A DNA stretch of 43,030 bases from Herminiimonas sp. (GTDB taxonomy: Bacteria; Pseudomonadota; Gammaproteobacteria; Burkholderiales; Burkholderiaceae_D). The stretch lies in contig JAQGLW010000013.1 of assembly GCA_028292665.1 (NCBI GenBank), forward strand, positions 1-43,030. The letters run 5' to 3'. Under the pieces are notes generated by a model, which had not been told where the DNA came from, made no database searches, and was given only the letters and a program-made list of their open reading frames with translations. Below are positions 26,256 to 34,577 of the stretch, piece after piece; the stretch's first letter is position 1; each line of letters begins with the position of its first letter. A program made the position numbers and the translations under genes.

Positions 26256-27782
26256 TTATTTGCAGGGGAGATCACCTGGGAAGAGCAAGGACTTGATAAC
26301 AACCGGCACCACGCCCGGTGGGTCGAGCCATTCTCCGATATCAACGAAGTCCAGTTCACGTAATTTTATGCCGTCGATCGAGACAATTTTTCCATCGAGA
26401 TGAAGTTCATCATGCAAAATTCGGCCAAGGGAGGCGCCTACGTCTCCGTCAATCATCAAGAAAAGTATTTCGTCCCTTTTTCCGGATGGCGCCGCAAACT
26501 GCATGATGGCTTTGGCCATCGCGAACAGGCGCGCATGCTCTGGCTCACCGTCCCAGGTAAACGCGAGCGCCAGGCGGGCACTTGGCTCGAGATCGAGAAT
26601 ATCCGCATTTTTTTTAAAGGCCCCGACGATTTTATCGATGTCAATGTCGTCAGAGATGTCCAGGCCGAGATGAACCACGGGAATATTATGAATCGGTAAC
26701 ACTCCCATGTCCGGCAAATATATGGTCTTGCCGCTCACCTGTACCGTAAATTGCGAGGCCCCGATAACCGTCGCGCGAATGCGTTCCATGGGTTCGATGA
26801 TCGGAATCGAAATACGGGCTTTGATCTGCTTTACGATTTCACCGGCAAGCAGCTTGGCGATGTCGCCGTGACTGGCGCTCTCACGGCTAAAAATATACTC
26901 GGCGACTCCTCCGGAAAACGTAATGAAACACGGCTTTATTGTTCTCGATAACGGCTCGGTCAACTCAAGAGCATGACCCAGTTCATCGAGAGCTGTTCCG
27001 GAAATCTGATCTACGACAATCGTCGCCAACCGTTCTGCAATTGCCTCGCGGACGGACTCGTCTGCAAAGCTGTCCGGTGAAGCCTCGATCCCCAGCTGTT
27101 TGGCTACCAGATGCGCAGAGTCATCGATACGTGTCCACGCTCCCTTCTCATCTTGTGCAAGAAGGCGGCCGCCAACAGCGAAAGCGGCTACGCTTATGAC
27201 TTCGCCACGATCGATCAATGCCAGCTTCGTGGTGCCGCCGCCAACATCGACATGAAGTCCGCATTCGCTTCTGCGTCCCGACAGCGCGGTTGCGCCGGAT
27301 CCATGTGCCGCCAAAATGCATTCCAGCTTGTGGCCGGCGGTTGCACAGACAAATTTTCCGGATTCTTCTGCAAAAATTTCGTCAATCGCTCGGGCATTTT
27401 TGCGCTTTATCGCTTCGCCGGTGAGGATCACGGCGCCGCTATCAATATCGCTGCGACGCAGACCGGCATCATGGTATGCATGGCGTATAAAATGTTCCAA
27501 TTCGCGGGCATCGATCGTGCCGTCCGGCAAAAATGGCGTCAACATGATTGGAGAGCGCCACAAAATCTGCCTGTCGATCACAATAAACCGACTGGATAAT
27601 CCCTCCGATAACCGTTTGAGAGTGACGCGGGCGAATAGCAGATGCGAGGTCGAGCTCCCAATATCTATGCCGACCGTCCGAAGCTCTATAGTTTCCTGTT
27701 CCCAGATTAATTGAGCGACCGCGGCACGGTCAGCTTCATTCATTCGTTCATGTTCATGATCAAAATCGATATCATGCGGCAC
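26256..27782 (-). CDS. EutA-family ethanolamine ammonia-lyase reactivase homologue
   Basis: A 508-residue actin/Hsp70-fold ATPase of the EutA family, which in ethanolamine catabolism restores B12 enzyme EutBC by cofactor exchange. Visible are phosphate-1 motif GIDIGSSTSHLLF (about 38-50), ILTGEAIKRKNARA, phosphate-2 motif VDVGGGTTKLALID, FSGGVAEYIF and the C-terminal VVPVVIKSLLFP, all close to E. coli EutA (467 aa). The N-terminus is about 30 residues longer. The start is GTG 27782 because AGGAGG lies 8 bases upstream. No eutB, eutC or other eut genes are in the window; the partners are a bicupin and a small CxxC frame upstream. The client enzyme may therefore be encoded elsewhere or be a different one. 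Confidence 0.88.
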   Translation of the reverse strand: MPHDIDFDHEHERMNEADRAAVAQLIWEQETIELRTVGIDIGSSTSHLLFARVTLKRLSEGLSSRFIVIDRQILWRSPIMLTPFLPDGTIDARELEHFIRHAYHDAGLRRSDIDSGAVILTGEAIKRKNARAIDEIFAEESGKFVCATAGHKLECILAAHGSGATALSGRRSECGLHVDVGGGTTKLALIDRGEVISVAAFAVGGRLLAQDEKGAWTRIDDSAHLVAKQLGIEASPDSFADESVREAIAERLATIVVDQISGTALDELGHALELTEPLSRTIKPCFITFSGGVAEYIFSRESASHGDIAKLLAGEIVKQIKARISIPIIEPMERIRATVIGASQFTVQVSGKTIYLPDMGVLPIHNIPVVHLGLDISDDIDIDKIVGAFKKNADILDLEPSARLALAFTWDGEPEHARLFAMAKAIMQFAAPSGKRDEILFLMIDGDVGASLGRILHDELHLDGKIVSIDGIKLRELDFVDIGEWLDPPGVVPVVIKSLLFPGDLPCK

Positions 27783-27812
27783 GCGGAATTCCTCCTTGAA
27801 TAAGCTCAGTCA

Positions 27813-27998
27813 TCAACGTGATAACGCATCTTGCATACCAGTCGGGTTATTAAATTTAATTCTATTCGGTGCTGATAGTTCGTCAGGCTCCATTTCCGGG
27901 TAGCGAAGCGGTCTGCCGAGTCGATCGGCGGCGAGCGTCGGCAACGCCGCAATCGCCTTCGAGCAACCGGCACAACCCGTCAATTGGAGCGTGACGAA
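27813..27998 (-). CDS. Small open frame with CxxC motif between cupin and eutA
   Basis: Between the cupin stop and eutA, 61 codons stay open on the same strand. They read VTLQLTGCAGCSKAI, then RPLRYPEMEPDEL and IKFNNPTGMQDAL. Composition and the TGCAGC (CAGC = CxxC) turn look protein-like, as in small thiol-redox or metal-binding domains. No ATG or GTG opens it; the first possible start is TTG at 27983, without a clear ribosome site, so it could also be a gene whose start was lost. It ends 30 bases before the eutA start, so coupling within one operon is likely. Family not recognised. Confidence 0.4.
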   Translation of the reverse strand, partial: FVTLQLTGCAGCSKAIAALPTLAADRLGRPLRYPEMEPDELSAPNRIKFNNPTGMQDALSR

Positions 27999-28001
27999 TT
28001 A

Positions 28002-29216
28002 CTAGATGGCAGGACCGATTGATCGCGGCGTACGTATGACTCCGCTTAACGCTTCAGAGGGCAATTCAAGGATCGCGGGTTCATCGAATATCTCGCCCAT
28101 TTCAGATGCGACGCCGGTCTTGTTCAGTGCCTCCAGCCATTTGCGATGAACGCGAGGATCCTGATCCTCGTATTCGATTTGGCGGCCACCTTGCGAAATC
28201 GATATGGAACCCGCGCCTTCGGAACTCTTACGTCTAAGCGAAATGAACGGATAACGCCGGCTGCCCAGACTGCAAGCCAGATAACGTGCCGGTTGCGGGC
28301 CGGTGTTGAAGTGTTGATGGAACATCCAGAACGGCGGCGTGTACATGAATCCGTGCCGCCACGGAAACTCCTTGAATTCCGAATCGCCCTCATGCCATAA
28401 AAGCGAATACCCCTCGCCATCGACGGCATGCACATGGGTGCCGGCAGCGTGACGATGCGCTTTCTTGTAACGCCCCTTCGGAATTTGCGACACATGGGCA
28501 TGCATGGTTCCGTCAGCAAGGATGAAACTCACGTTCGTCGATCCCTTGCCTCTCTCTTCAAACTCATAAAGTTTAAAGCTTGACAGATCGTGAACAAAAT
28601 TTGTTTCCCATAGATTTCGCTTGATCGTATTCGCAGCAATCCATGTAGTGTGATCGCCTTCGCCATCAAAATGCTTTGACTGGCCCGTGCGCTCCGGAAA
28701 TGCGCATGGATTATTAAAGACGAAATCAAGATTGTGATACAGGTTAATCGTGATCGGCGCGTCGTTTGTGCATGAAATCCGGACCGGCCTTAAACTCGTG
28801 CTGTTAAATATCTGATATTGGCAATTAAGCGGGATCGCGAACATCGCCTTCGGTCCCCACTCGAATACGCGTGTCTCGCCATTCGGCAGCCAGACCTTTG
28901 TCGAGCCATGGCCAGCGAGCACAAAACAAAACATTTCATACAAATGTTTGACCGGGCGGGTCTTTCCGCTAGGGGAAATTTCGAGCACGTAATTAGCCAT
29001 GAAATCGCCTGCGCCATGTGTATGAGCAAAGCAACCGCGCGCTTCGTAACGATCCCATGGACCGGTCTCCAACTCGAGCAGGTTGTGGCCGAAATCGAGA
29101 TGTATCGGTATTCCTTCGCCTTCAGACCAATCGCGGTATGGATCAACGAGGACGTTAGCCTCCTTAACCGGGGCATTTTCATTTGCTGAGGGATTTTCGC
29201 CGCCATTACTCATCAT
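28002..29216 (-). CDS. Bicupin protein (ethanolamine ammonia-lyase-activating-protein type)
   Basis: A 404-residue protein with two cupin barrels (roughly residues 85-165 and 225-315). The second holds the His-rich metal-binding segment KKAHRHAAGTHVHAVDGEGY. MFCFVLAGHGSTKVWLPNGE in the first barrel is a typical cupin beta-hairpin lacking most His ligands. Proteins like this are commonly annotated as ethanolamine ammonia-lyase-activating, and the position upstream of eutA fits, but this function is by association only. ATG-ATG at 29216 follows AAAAGGTG. Probably the first gene of a cupin, CxxC frame, eutA operon. Confidence 0.8.
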   Translation of the reverse strand: MMSNGGENPSANENAPVKEANVLVDPYRDWSEGEGIPIHLDFGHNLLELETGPWDRYEARGCFAHTHGAGDFMANYVLEISPSGKTRPVKHLYEMFCFVLAGHGSTKVWLPNGETRVFEWGPKAMFAIPLNCQYQIFNSTSLRPVRISCTNDAPITINLYHNLDFVFNNPCAFPERTGQSKHFDGEGDHTTWIAANTIKRNLWETNFVHDLSSFKLYEFEERGKGSTNVSFILADGTMHAHVSQIPKGRYKKAHRHAAGTHVHAVDGEGYSLLWHEGDSEFKEFPWRHGFMYTPPFWMFHQHFNTGPQPARYLACSLGSRRYPFISLRRKSSEGAGSISISQGGRQIEYEDQDPRVHRKWLEALNKTGVASEMGEIFDEPAILELPSEALSGVIRTPRSIGPAI

Positions 29217-29988
29217 TGCTGTGACACCTTTTCATAAGATCTAAAAATGGATTTGATTAAAAATAATTCGCGAACCAAAGCTTTTATATTTTCTTGCTCG
29301 ACAGCGTTTTCACTCAAGTTTCATCTGCATTGGATTAATGCCTTGATCGGTCTCCGACCGGACGATGCCGGACATTTGGATTGACCGGGTTGGACAGCGG
29401 TTCGTGGCCAAGCTGGCGTGGCCGTGCATTGCTATAGAAGCCTTAAGGGATACCGGCTTTTTTGATGCGATAGCTGCCGGATGCGATGCCAGGCAAAAAG
29501 CTCAATGCACCCGCCTTCAAGGCTTTTTAATATCCAACGACTTGCCTGTCTTTATTTGTTCGACCTCTTTATGGTTCTTGTCTTATGGATGCCATTGCCT
29601 GGCTCATCAAATCAGCAATCGTCTAATGGCAATGGAGGATTGGCGGAATTATTGGCGCAATAACAGTAATCGATGCAAAAAGTTACGTAAAGTGACATTT
29701 CTTATGAGTTTTTGGCACGAATGGTTATGATAATGGGTGATAAACACCAGGCGCTTACCGTCGGACCAAGGGCCGGCTAAAATCGGAATCGCGGTAACAC
29801 CCCCGCCCTGCCCTAACCCGCAAGGCTTTTTGCGCCACATCAAATTATCCGCATCGCACGGATGTAGCATCAAGTTGTAATACCCCTAGGCAGTTAGCCC
29901 GCTCTGCGCAAGCACCGCGGGCCTTTTTACGCGGGCCTCCCAAATCTCATAGGCTTGTGCTATTTTCCGGCAGGCCCGGCGCCGCGCT
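29217..29988. other. Long intergenic region upstream of cupin gene
   Basis: About 770 bases hold the cupin promoter (AT-rich 29240-29300), frames up to 121 codons on the plus strand with no recognisable motif, and repeat copy B (29802-29936). No RNA gene or cobalamin riboswitch core was seen despite the B12-related gene downstream. Confidence 0.5.
29802..29936 (+). repeat. Terminator-bearing intergenic repeat, copy B
   Basis: Diverged second copy of the element at 25790. GCCCTGC and GCAAGGC plus five T form a one-mismatch terminator-like hairpin (29804-29831). CATCAAA, CCGCATCGCACGG and TGTAAT follow, then a second hairpin-like GC stretch (GCCCGC ... GCGGGC) ending in TTTTTACGC. Same orientation as copy A. 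Confidence 0.7.
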
Positions 29989-30282
29989 TTATTGCCCGCT
30001 TGTCGTCTTATGCTCTTCGAGCCACTGCCGTAGCGCAGCGTTCATGCTGGTTTGCCAGCCGTCTCCCTGGCGTTTGAAAGTCTCGACCACATCGCTATCC
30101 ACCTGCAAGGTCAACTGTACTTTCGTTCCACTGCCTGTCGGCCGCCCGCGCAGACGTATCGGCTTCATCCGCTCGAAGTCTTCATCGCTTAACGGTTGAG
30201 CATCCGGATCGCCCAAGGCTGCGGCCGTGATGGAAGCATCCTCTTCCGGTGTCGGGTAAATCAACTTACGTTTGCTCGTCAA
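29989..30282 (-). CDS. brnA: BrnA-family antitoxin
   Basis: A 97-residue antitoxin: an acidic toxin-binding N-terminus (PTPEEDASITAAALGDPDAQ, then LSDEDFERMKPI) and a ribbon-helix-helix DNA-binding end (VQLTLQVDSDVVETFKRQG, WQTSMNAALRQWLEEH). BrnA neutralises BrnT and represses their shared promoter as a complex. The gene overlaps the end of brnT by 17 bases, the usual BrnT-BrnA order. A type II stabilisation module, common on genomic islands. Confidence 0.92.
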   Translation of the reverse strand: MTSKRKLIYPTPEEDASITAAALGDPDAQPLSDEDFERMKPIRLRGRPTGSGTKVQLTLQVDSDVVETFKRQGDGWQTSMNAALRQWLEEHKTTSGQ

Positions 30283-30535
30283 AATATTTCACCTCCCTCG
30301 AATTTGCCTTTCTGAGGCTGAGGATCCGCATCACATCGTCGCGCTCTGCAAATACCATGGCATGGACCCGGTCGCCAATCAGGCCCAAGGCCACTTGCCT
30401 CAATTCGCCAGAGTCCGTTCGGTCGTCCGACCATACCAATGCTGAATCCCAATCGAGCTTCGCAGCATCAGTCAGTGAAATGCCGTGCTTGTCGATGTTG
30501 GCTGCGTTCCTGGCGGGGTCGAATGTGCTTTCCAT
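30266..30535 (-). CDS. brnT: BrnT-family ribonuclease toxin
   Basis: An 89-residue toxin of the BrnT family (RelE-like ribonuclease fold). Typical parts are FDPARNAANIDKHGISLTDA at the N-terminus, the DDRTDSGELRQVALG middle and VMRILSLRKANSREVKYF at the C-terminus with the Arg residues used in RNA cleavage. It would cut mRNA and stop growth unless bound by BrnA. The ATG at 30535 is preceded by an AT-rich promoter region (30536-30580), which contains TGTGGTTACA, a possible BrnA operator. Confidence 0.92.
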   Translation of the reverse strand: MESTFDPARNAANIDKHGISLTDAAKLDWDSALVWSDDRTDSGELRQVALGLIGDRVHAMVFAERDDVMRILSLRKANSREVKYFDEQT

Positions 30536-30652
30536 GCATTTATTGTGGTTACATTTATTCGATATTGCAAGGCCCGCAAGCGCAGCAGGGATTTATGCTG
30601 TCAGGCAATGAAGAGTGACGCCGCCCCATTTCATTCGGGCCACGCGATGCCG

Positions 30653-31336
30653 TCATCTGCGAGAGTGGCCGACAAGACCGCGCCCCGGCGAAAAGATGTA
30701 TGTCCGATGATCGAGAACTTCTCCGCTGTCGCTGTCGGAGTAGCGCCATGCGAACCGCAGGCTGTGTGCGGCGCCGTGGTACTCGTAGTCCAGTTCTTCG
30801 ATCGTGATGCGCGCGGCGCGACGCAGCGTCACCGCTTGACCGTCGTTTGCCCGGAGACATACATAGTTGTACGTGCGAACTTCGCCTTGCTTCCAGACGC
30901 CAAGCGGAAATTTTGCTTCCTGGTCGCAGATCGATCCGCCACGCCGCGAATCGTAAACACGGCCTATGGCTGAACCGTCGACCCGTACCGCCATCTTCTG
31001 CGCCACCGATCCTTCACGGCGGTTCGTGCGGCTGCGGTCATAGACCGTCAGCGTCTGACCTGAGTTCGGGTTGCGCCATTCCTGCGGGCCGCTCCACACC
31101 GTCTCTTCGGCATCCTCTATTTTTGCGATCGGCAGATCGATCCGGCGTGTTCCGTCCCATACGCCCGGCACGATCAGTTGCATGGGAATGAAGCGGCTCT
31201 GCGTGACGCGGTCGGTTGCCGCATCCCAGGCCTCTATCTGCCCAAGCTGCGCCGTGGGCCACTCGGCTGCGACAACAGGCGCGCAGGCAAGCATGGCGGC
31301 CAGTGCCGCGAGCATGGCGGGCAGACATCGCGTCAT
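30653..31336 (-). CDS. Secreted protein of unknown function
   Basis: A 227-residue protein with a strong signal peptide (MTRCLPAMLAALAAMLACAP, cleavage near VAA-EWP). The mature part is beta-rich and basic and contains two cysteines (SICDQ, NYVCL), likely a disulfide. No family was recognised. The ATG at 31336 is chosen because the signal peptide starts there; a longer frame from 31450 overlaps the upstream gene. It lies 62 bases after the two-helix membrane protein on the same strand, so the two may be cotranscribed. Confidence 0.6.
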   Translation of the reverse strand: MTRCLPAMLAALAAMLACAPVVAAEWPTAQLGQIEAWDAATDRVTQSRFIPMQLIVPGVWDGTRRIDLPIAKIEDAEETVWSGPQEWRNPNSGQTLTVYDRSRTNRREGSVAQKMAVRVDGSAIGRVYDSRRGGSICDQEAKFPLGVWKQGEVRTYNYVCLRANDGQAVTLRRAARITIEELDYEYHGAAHSLRFAWRYSDSDSGEVLDHRTYIFSPGRGLVGHSRR

Positions 31337-31398
31337 GGAGAGCCTTGCAAGAATAATGCGTATCGGCCGCTGCCGCTCGATGGATGGGGCAAGCTGCT

Positions 31399-31803
31399 TC
31401 ACGCGGAACCCTTCTTCCCATGTAGCGGCACGAATCCGAAACCCGGCCATTCATCGAACATTTCTTCGTCGATCTTGTTCCAGCACTGCGACACTTCGGC
31501 CGTTGGCATGCCTTCGAACCTGTAGCGGCGGCACAAGACCTGAAGTTTCGTTCGCTTGCGCCAATACCGGCGAGATCGCTCTTCAAAACGAAAAGTCGTG
31601 CTGACAAGAATGAAGGTGCCCGGAACAGCGGCGAGAATTGCGATCAGCTTCTTTGGAAATTCCTCGCTCGCGACGGCGTAGGCTGCGCCGGCGCTTGCGA
31701 GGACGGCCAGGACGAGAAGCGCGTAGGCGACAAAGTAATTGGCGTGATTTCGCTTGCCGCACTTCTCGATGCGTTCTTCAAGCGCTTTCTCAAGTTCATC
31801 CAT
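31399..31803 (-). CDS. Two-helix membrane protein, possibly SLATT/DUF4231-like
   Basis: A 134-residue protein: a charged N-terminal helix (ELEKALEERIEKCGKRNHAN), two adjacent transmembrane helices (about 23-45 and 50-68), then a long basic helix (RFEERSRRYWRKRTKLQVLC) and a cytoplasmic tail. This layout resembles SLATT or DUF4231 proteins, which sense or permeabilise membranes in nucleotide-signalled defence systems. No partner nucleotidyltransferase or SLOG gene is visible, and the resemblance is only architectural. The ATG at 31803 has GGGAGGTTCCG upstream. Confidence 0.65.
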   Translation of the reverse strand: MDELEKALEERIEKCGKRNHANYFVAYALLVLAVLASAGAAYAVASEEFPKKLIAILAAVPGTFILVSTTFRFEERSRRYWRKRTKLQVLCRRYRFEGMPTAEVSQCWNKIDEEMFDEWPGFGFVPLHGKKGSA

Positions 31804-32473
31804 CGGAACCTCCCTTGATGTTGTTGCGGCGTTTCATGCAGTTGAAGCGCACGGGCATACCAACTGTTCTATCTCTCCACGGCAATAAGGGAAATGCAGA
31901 CGAAATAATAAAGGTCATCGCGCTCTTTGATCGGCCTTTTCTTTGCATCCAGCGGAGAAGTATGACGCGGCAGGCTGAATGGAAGCGGCATGAATGGCCT
32001 TAAATGAAATTGCTTTTGTGATTATAGCCCTCCGGAAATTCGCGCCTGTACAAATATCGTTGGCGATAAGAACGGTAATGCTTTTATGTGCATTTAGAGC
32101 GGTTTGAAAAGCGGCCGGGAGAGAAACACAAGCACATCGCGCGAGGTTCGCGACGAATTGGATGCGACGCCTGACGGCATCAAGGCGTATATATGCCTGC
32201 GTCGCTCGACCGTACGCGCACGGGCACCTCGCCGATAAGCCGCTTGCCGATGCGTCCCGTCTCGCAGATACGGCGCTGGAAAGGACGCGCAGGATAAGCA
32301 CCGGTCTGCGGTCCGGCGTACCGGATCAGTTCGGAGTGCGGGCGGTGCTCGAATGGTGCGCGGGCCGAATCGGAGATCGAACCGGACCGACATGCGGATG
32401 CATCATCGACGAAGCCGCAAGCGCCATCATGCTCGAAGTCGAAGAGCCTGTTATTGCAGGCCCGATTCAACTG
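31804..32473. other. 670-base stretch without a confident gene
   Basis: Frames on both strands up to about 120-170 codons exist. One plus-strand frame around 32380-32490 reads CGCIIDEAASAIMLEVEEPV, faintly like a PilZ domain, but it has no plausible start and runs into the CzcE-like gene on the other strand. Possibly decayed coding DNA. No RNA gene or repeat found. Confidence 0.4.
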
Positions 32474-32818
32474 TCATTGATCTTCCCGGCCGAAGTATCG
32501 ACGGAACGGCGAGACGTAGGCGATTACTTTATGGTCGAGTACGCCAGGCGGAGCGATCTTCGCCAGGTCGACCGGCCAATAATTCGGGTCGTCGAAATTC
32601 CAGGCAAATGTTTTTCCGCCTACGTTGAATGCGACAATATCGTCCCGTTTCACATTCACATACCTGGTGTCGGGGCCGATGACTAGCGTGTAATTGGCGG
32701 CTGACGGCGGCGCCGGATCGCCCATCAGAGAGGTAAGGTCCGGTGCGGCGCATGAGGACAAAAGCGACGCGGACAACGTCAGCGCGGCGGCTGTCGGCAA
32801 GATGAATTTCCATTTCAT
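32474..32818 (-). CDS. CzcE-like metal-binding lipoprotein
   Basis: A 114-residue envelope protein resembling CzcE of Cupriavidus metallidurans, a periplasmic copper-binding protein of the czc heavy-metal region. Family-like segments are LVIGPDTRYVNVKRDDIVAF and FAWNF, followed by KIAPPGVLDHKV. The N-terminus MKWKFILPTAAALTLSASLL leads to a lipobox (LLSSC, Cys about 23), so it is probably lipidated. GGAGAATGCC precedes the ATG. It starts 62 bases after the SSS symporter gene on the same strand, suggesting one operon. No czcCBA genes adjoin it directly. Confidence 0.75.
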   Translation of the reverse strand: MKWKFILPTAAALTLSASLLSSCAAPDLTSLMGDPAPPSAANYTLVIGPDTRYVNVKRDDIVAFNVGGKTFAWNFDDPNYWPVDLAKIAPPGVLDHKVIAYVSPFRRYFGREDQ

Positions 32819-32880
32819 GGCATTCTCCAGCAGAAGGAAATATGGTGGTTATCGCGGCATGCATCGACAGAGCGGAAGGT

Positions 32881-34380
32881 TTACGCCCTCAGGTCCGTTT
32901 CGCTGTGCCGAAGCCGCTGACTTGCCGGCAAAGCGAGGGATAGCACAAAGGTGACAACGACGTTGAGCGTGAATGCAATCAGTCCGATGTACACCGGGTA
33001 TTGCACTGTTCCAAAGTTCAGGTTGTAGATAGGTTTGAGCCCTTGCGCAAAGGCGAGCGCCGTTCCCACGACAAGCCCTGCCGCCCAGCCGGCGAACAGC
33101 GCGGGCAGTTTGAGGCGCGAGGTGAAGAGCGTGAATACCACTGCGGGGAATATCTGAAGAATCCAGACGCCGCCAAGCAGTTGCAGGTCGATCGCATACT
33201 GGGTCGGGAGAAAGATGATGAACACCAATGCGCCTAATTTGACGACGAGCGAAGCGATTTTCGCATTTGCCGATTCCTGTTGATGCGTGATGTTCGGATT
33301 TACCAGCGGCCGCCAGAGATTCCGCGTGAACAGGTTGGCCGAACCGATTGACATGATGGCGGCGGGAACCAGCGCGCTGATGGCAATCGCAGCGGCCGCA
33401 AAGCCGACGAACCACGGCGGAAAAATTTTCAGGAAAAGGGTTGGCACGACATCGGAGCTTGCGCTGACCTTGATGCCGGCGGCAATGGCCATGTAACCCA
33501 GCAGCGCAATCAGGCCGAGCAGCAATGTATAGGCGGGCAGGAATATCGCGTTCTGCTTGACCGTGGTCTCCGAGCGCGAACTCAATATACCCGTCATCGT
33601 ATGCGGATACATGAAGGCGGCGAGCGCCGACCCGAGCGCCAGCGAAGCATACGCAGTGTACTGCTCCGGTTTGAGAACAATGCCTGTCGTTCCGCCTTTC
33701 AGCGTGAAATAATTGTCGGCGGCATCGAACACCGAACGATAGCCGCCCAGTTTTTCCGGGATCACCCAGACCGCGGCAATGACCACGATATAGATCATGA
33801 TGTCTTTCACGAACGCAATCATCGCCGGCGCCCGAAGGCCGCTTGTATAGGTGTACACCGCCAGAATCAGGAATGCGATTATGAGCGGCAATTCACCGGA
33901 TACGCCCAGGCTCTTGATGACGACCTGCATCCCCACCAGTTGCAGCGCAATGTACGGCATGGTTGCCACGATGCCGGTCAACGCAACGGCGGCGGCAAAC
34001 CACTTTCCTCCATATTCCCCCTGGACGAAATCCGCCGCGGTGATGTGGTTGGCCGCATGACAGGCTTTCCACAGTTTCGGCATGACGGCAAAGACAAGCG
34101 GATACACGATGATGGTATAAGGCAACGCGAAGAAACCGTATGCGCCGACCGAATACACGAGCGCAGGAACCGCAATAACCGTGTATGCCGTATAGAAATC
34201 TCCTCCTACCAGGAACCACGAAATGATCGTGCCGAACTGGCGGCCGCCAAGCCCCCACTCATGCAAATGCGACAGGTCGCCCGCTTTCCAGCGCGACGCG
34301 AAAAAGCCGAGCACAGTCACCAGTGCGAAAAACGCGAGGAATACGGTGATCGAGACCACGTTGAATGAAGAGGTAATCAT
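32881..34380 (-). CDS. Sodium:solute symporter (SSS family), copy 2
   Basis: A 499-residue SSS carrier from the ATG at 34380 (MITSSFNVVSITVFLAFFAL). It matches copy 1 at 21744 along the whole length, with LHEWGLGGRQFGT, GGDFYTAYTVIAVPALVY, GSALAAFMYPHTMTG and PAAIMSIGSANLFTRN. A longer upstream frame covers the DUF3311 gene in another frame and is spurious. It overlaps the DUF3311 stop by 4 bases. Probably Na+-coupled uptake of a short carboxylate. A perfect FNR/Anr box lies upstream of the pair, suggesting induction under low oxygen; none was seen near copy 1. Confidence 0.9.
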   Translation of the reverse strand: MITSSFNVVSITVFLAFFALVTVLGFFASRWKAGDLSHLHEWGLGGRQFGTIISWFLVGGDFYTAYTVIAVPALVYSVGAYGFFALPYTIIVYPLVFAVMPKLWKACHAANHITAADFVQGEYGGKWFAAAVALTGIVATMPYIALQLVGMQVVIKSLGVSGELPLIIAFLILAVYTYTSGLRAPAMIAFVKDIMIYIVVIAAVWVIPEKLGGYRSVFDAADNYFTLKGGTTGIVLKPEQYTAYASLALGSALAAFMYPHTMTGILSSRSETTVKQNAIFLPAYTLLLGLIALLGYMAIAAGIKVSASSDVVPTLFLKIFPPWFVGFAAAAIAISALVPAAIMSIGSANLFTRNLWRPLVNPNITHQQESANAKIASLVVKLGALVFIIFLPTQYAIDLQLLGGVWILQIFPAVVFTLFTSRLKLPALFAGWAAGLVVGTALAFAQGLKPIYNLNFGTVQYPVYIGLIAFTLNVVVTFVLSLALPASQRLRHSETDLRA

Positions 34381-34577
34381 CGAGTCGCCCGGTAAACGAT
34401 GTAGATCAGCAGCGATGTCAGCGGCACCCAGAGAAACTGATACCAGTAGAAGAACGGAAACCCGAAGAAGGCAGGCTGTTTTCCGTTGTAGAACGGAACC
34501 CACAGCAAGGCAATATAAGGGATCAGCAGGATGATGCCGGACCATGTTCTTGCCGACGGCTTGTCGGGTGCGTTCAT
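34377..34577 (-). CDS. DUF3311 small membrane partner of SSS symporter, copy 2
   Basis: A 66-residue two-helix protein with the DUF3311 block ALLWVPFYNGKQPAFFGFPF and FYWYQFLWVPLTSLLIYIVY, close to the 59-residue partner at 21568 but with a slightly longer N-terminus. Overlaps the symporter gene by 4 bases (ATGA), so translation is coupled. First gene of the DUF3311, SSS, CzcE-like transcription unit. Confidence 0.87.
   Translation of the reverse strand: MNAPDKPSARTWSGIILLIPYIALLWVPFYNGKQPAFFGFPFFYWYQFLWVPLTSLLIYIVYRATR

Noticed and set aside
29217-29400. Possible cobalamin riboswitch upstream of the cupin/eutA operon.
   Set aside because: The B12-box core was not found; the region is simply AT-rich.
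29365-29730. 121-codon plus-strand frame upstream of the cupin gene.
   Set aside because: No ribosome site, odd composition and no recognisable motif; treated as chance.
32380-32490. Plus-strand frame with faint PilZ-domain likeness.
   Set aside because: No plausible start, very short similarity and overlap with a better-supported gene on the other strand.
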